NCBI GenBank assembly: GCA_030425055.1
Contig: JAUHVN010000115.1
Span: 1 to 8,079 of the forward strand
Reading direction: 5' to 3'
DNA from: Actinomycetes bacterium
GTDB taxonomy: Bacteria; Actinomycetota; Actinomycetes; Actinomycetales; Microbacteriaceae
Length of the DNA stretch: 8,079 nt
Below the pieces are notes generated by a model that did not search any database, had not been told where the DNA came from, and was given only the letters and a program-made list of their open reading frames with translations. Below, one piece after another: positions 7,357 to 8,079 of the stretch. The translations under genes were made by a program, and so were the position numbers. The first letter of the stretch is position 1; each line of letters begins with the position of its first letter.

Positions 7357-7362
7357 ACTTTA
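7357..7362 (-). promoter_or_regulatory. Candidate -10 box for the ATPase gene
   Basis: Read on the minus strand this is TAAAGT, fitting TANNNT, 45 bases before the ATPase ATG; the transcript leader would be roughly 33-40 nt. No clear -35 hexamer is visible at the usual distance, which would fall inside the methyltransferase coding start. It shares two bases with the opposite-strand -10 box. Confidence 0.4.
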
Positions 7363-7366
7363 GGCT
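7361..7366 (+). promoter_or_regulatory. Candidate -10 box for a leaderless methyltransferase mRNA
   Basis: TAGGCT fits the actinobacterial TANNNT -10 pattern and ends 6 bases before the methyltransferase ATG, so the expected +1 is the A of the ATG itself (7373). No Shine-Dalgarno lies in the space between. A weak -35 (CCGACG, 7338-7343) sits 17 bases upstream. A CCTGGC...GCCAGG inverted repeat (7327-7332 / 7350-7355) spans the spacer and could be an operator. Confidence 0.5.
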
Positions 7367-7372
7367 GACGGC

Positions 7373-8079
7373 ATGCCCGACCGGTACACGCACGGCCATC
7401 ATGAGAGCGTGCTGCGCTCGCACGACTGGCGCACGGCCGAGAACTCCGCCGCCTATCTGCTGCCGCACCTCCAGCCCGGCACGTCGGTGCTCGACGTCGG
7501 CAGCGGCCCCGGCACGATCACGGTCGACTTCGCGCGGCGGGTCGCTCCGGGGCGCGTGGTGGGGGTGGATGCCTCTGCCGAGGTCGTCGAGCGGGCCGCG
7601 GCTGCGGCATCCGCTCAGGGCGTCGAGGTCGCGTTCGCGGTCGGCGACGGGTATGCGCTCGACGCGGCGGACGGGTCGTTCGACGTCGTGCACGCGCATC
7701 AGGTGCTGCAGCACGTCGCGCGGCCCGTCGACATGCTGCGCGAGTTCGGTCGTGTGGCCGGCCCCGACGGGTTGGTCGCCGTGCGCGACGTCGACTACGA
7801 GGGCGTGATCTGGCACCCGCGCATCCCGGCGCTGGACGACTGGCTGGCGCTCTACCTCGCCGTGCACCGGCAGATCGCCGGCGAGCCCGCCGCCGGCCGG
7901 ATGCTGAAGTCGTGGGCGATGCAGGCGGGGTTCGATCGGATCGAGGCGTCGGCGAGCGTGTGGCTCTTCGAGTCGCCGGAGGACCGCGCGTGGTGGGGCG
8001 GGATGTGGGCCGATCGCGTGCTGCAGTCGACGTTCGCCGGCCACGCAGTCTCGACCGGGCTGGCCGTGCGAGCCGACCT
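7373..8079 (+). CDS. Class I SAM-dependent methyltransferase, 3' end outside window
   Basis: The frame stays open for 235 codons to the window edge, so the gene is truncated by the window, not broken. SAM-binding motif I is clear: VLDVGSGPGTITVDFA (39-54). Motif II is VVGVDAS (62-68) with the ribose-binding Asp, and DVVHAHQVLQHV (104-115) is the motif IV region typical of UbiE/Methyltransf_11-like small-molecule methyltransferases. The N-terminus (YTHGHHESVLRSHDWRT) is His-rich and resembles a common actinobacterial family of unassigned methyltransferases. No substrate can be assigned; it is not adjacent to menaquinone or other pathway genes here. The start is ATG 7373, chosen because the SAM domain is in frame and a -10 box ends just before it. 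It is transcribed away from the metal ATPase. Confidence 0.87.
   Translation, partial: MPDRYTHGHHESVLRSHDWRTAENSAAYLLPHLQPGTSVLDVGSGPGTITVDFARRVAPGRVVGVDASAEVVERAAAAASAQGVEVAFAVGDGYALDAADGSFDVVHAHQVLQHVARPVDMLREFGRVAGPDGLVAVRDVDYEGVIWHPRIPALDDWLALYLAVHRQIAGEPAAGRMLKSWAMQAGFDRIEASASVWLFESPEDRAWWGGMWADRVLQSTFAGHAVSTGLAVRAD

Noticed and set aside
4186..7372. Possible tRNA, CRISPR array or insertion-sequence remnants in the gaps
   Set aside because: The gaps are 24, 126 and 55 bp. I see no cloverleaf, no regularly spaced direct repeats and no terminal inverted repeats with target duplications.
7335..7808. A 157-codon plus-strand frame overlapping the methyltransferase
   Set aside because: Arg/Ser/Thr-rich shadow; the SAM-binding motifs are in the frame starting at 7373.
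6917..8044. A 375-codon minus-strand frame spanning the ATPase start, the promoter gap and the methyltransferase
   Set aside because: It is Arg/His-rich with no motif and crosses a divergent intergenic region and two well-supported genes.

Overview
The window is very GC-rich, with strong G/C preference at third codon positions and tightly packed genes. The gene content suggests an actinobacterium, most likely Microbacteriaceae (Microbacterium-like). This placement comes from composition and protein character, not from a database match.

Layout. Positions 1-4185 (+) hold the end of a haem biosynthesis operon: hemH (C-terminal part only), hemC, hemD, hemB and hemL. Every one of the four junctions is a 4-bp stop/start overlap (ATGA or GTGA), so the block looks like one translationally coupled polycistron. 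HemL makes 5-aminolevulinate, HemB makes porphobilinogen, HemC and HemD make uroporphyrinogen III, and HemH inserts iron. The enzymes for the intermediate steps and the glutamyl-tRNA reductase are not in the window and would be expected upstream.

Positions 4210-5286 (-) encode a Leu/Val/Phe-type amino-acid dehydrogenase, convergent with hemL across only 24 bp. Positions 5287-5412 are a 126-bp gap with a perfect 9-bp stem hairpin and a weak promoter candidate. Positions 5413-7317 (-) encode a P1B-type heavy-metal ATPase with a TPCP transport motif. Positions 7318-7372 are a compact divergent gap whose two candidate -10 boxes overlap. From 7373 (+) to the window edge runs a class I SAM-dependent methyltransferase, cut off at its 3' end, which may be translated from a leaderless mRNA.

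There is no sign of a mobile element, CRISPR array, tRNA or rRNA, and most of the window is ordinary chromosome. The least explained signals are a 9-mer, GGATGCCGC/GCGGCATCC, found ten times on both strands, with one inverted pair forming the intergenic hairpin; the 4-bp-overlap architecture of the hem operon; the divergent/leaderless promoter; and the unusual motif set of the metal ATPase. I found no convincing new multi-gene system.
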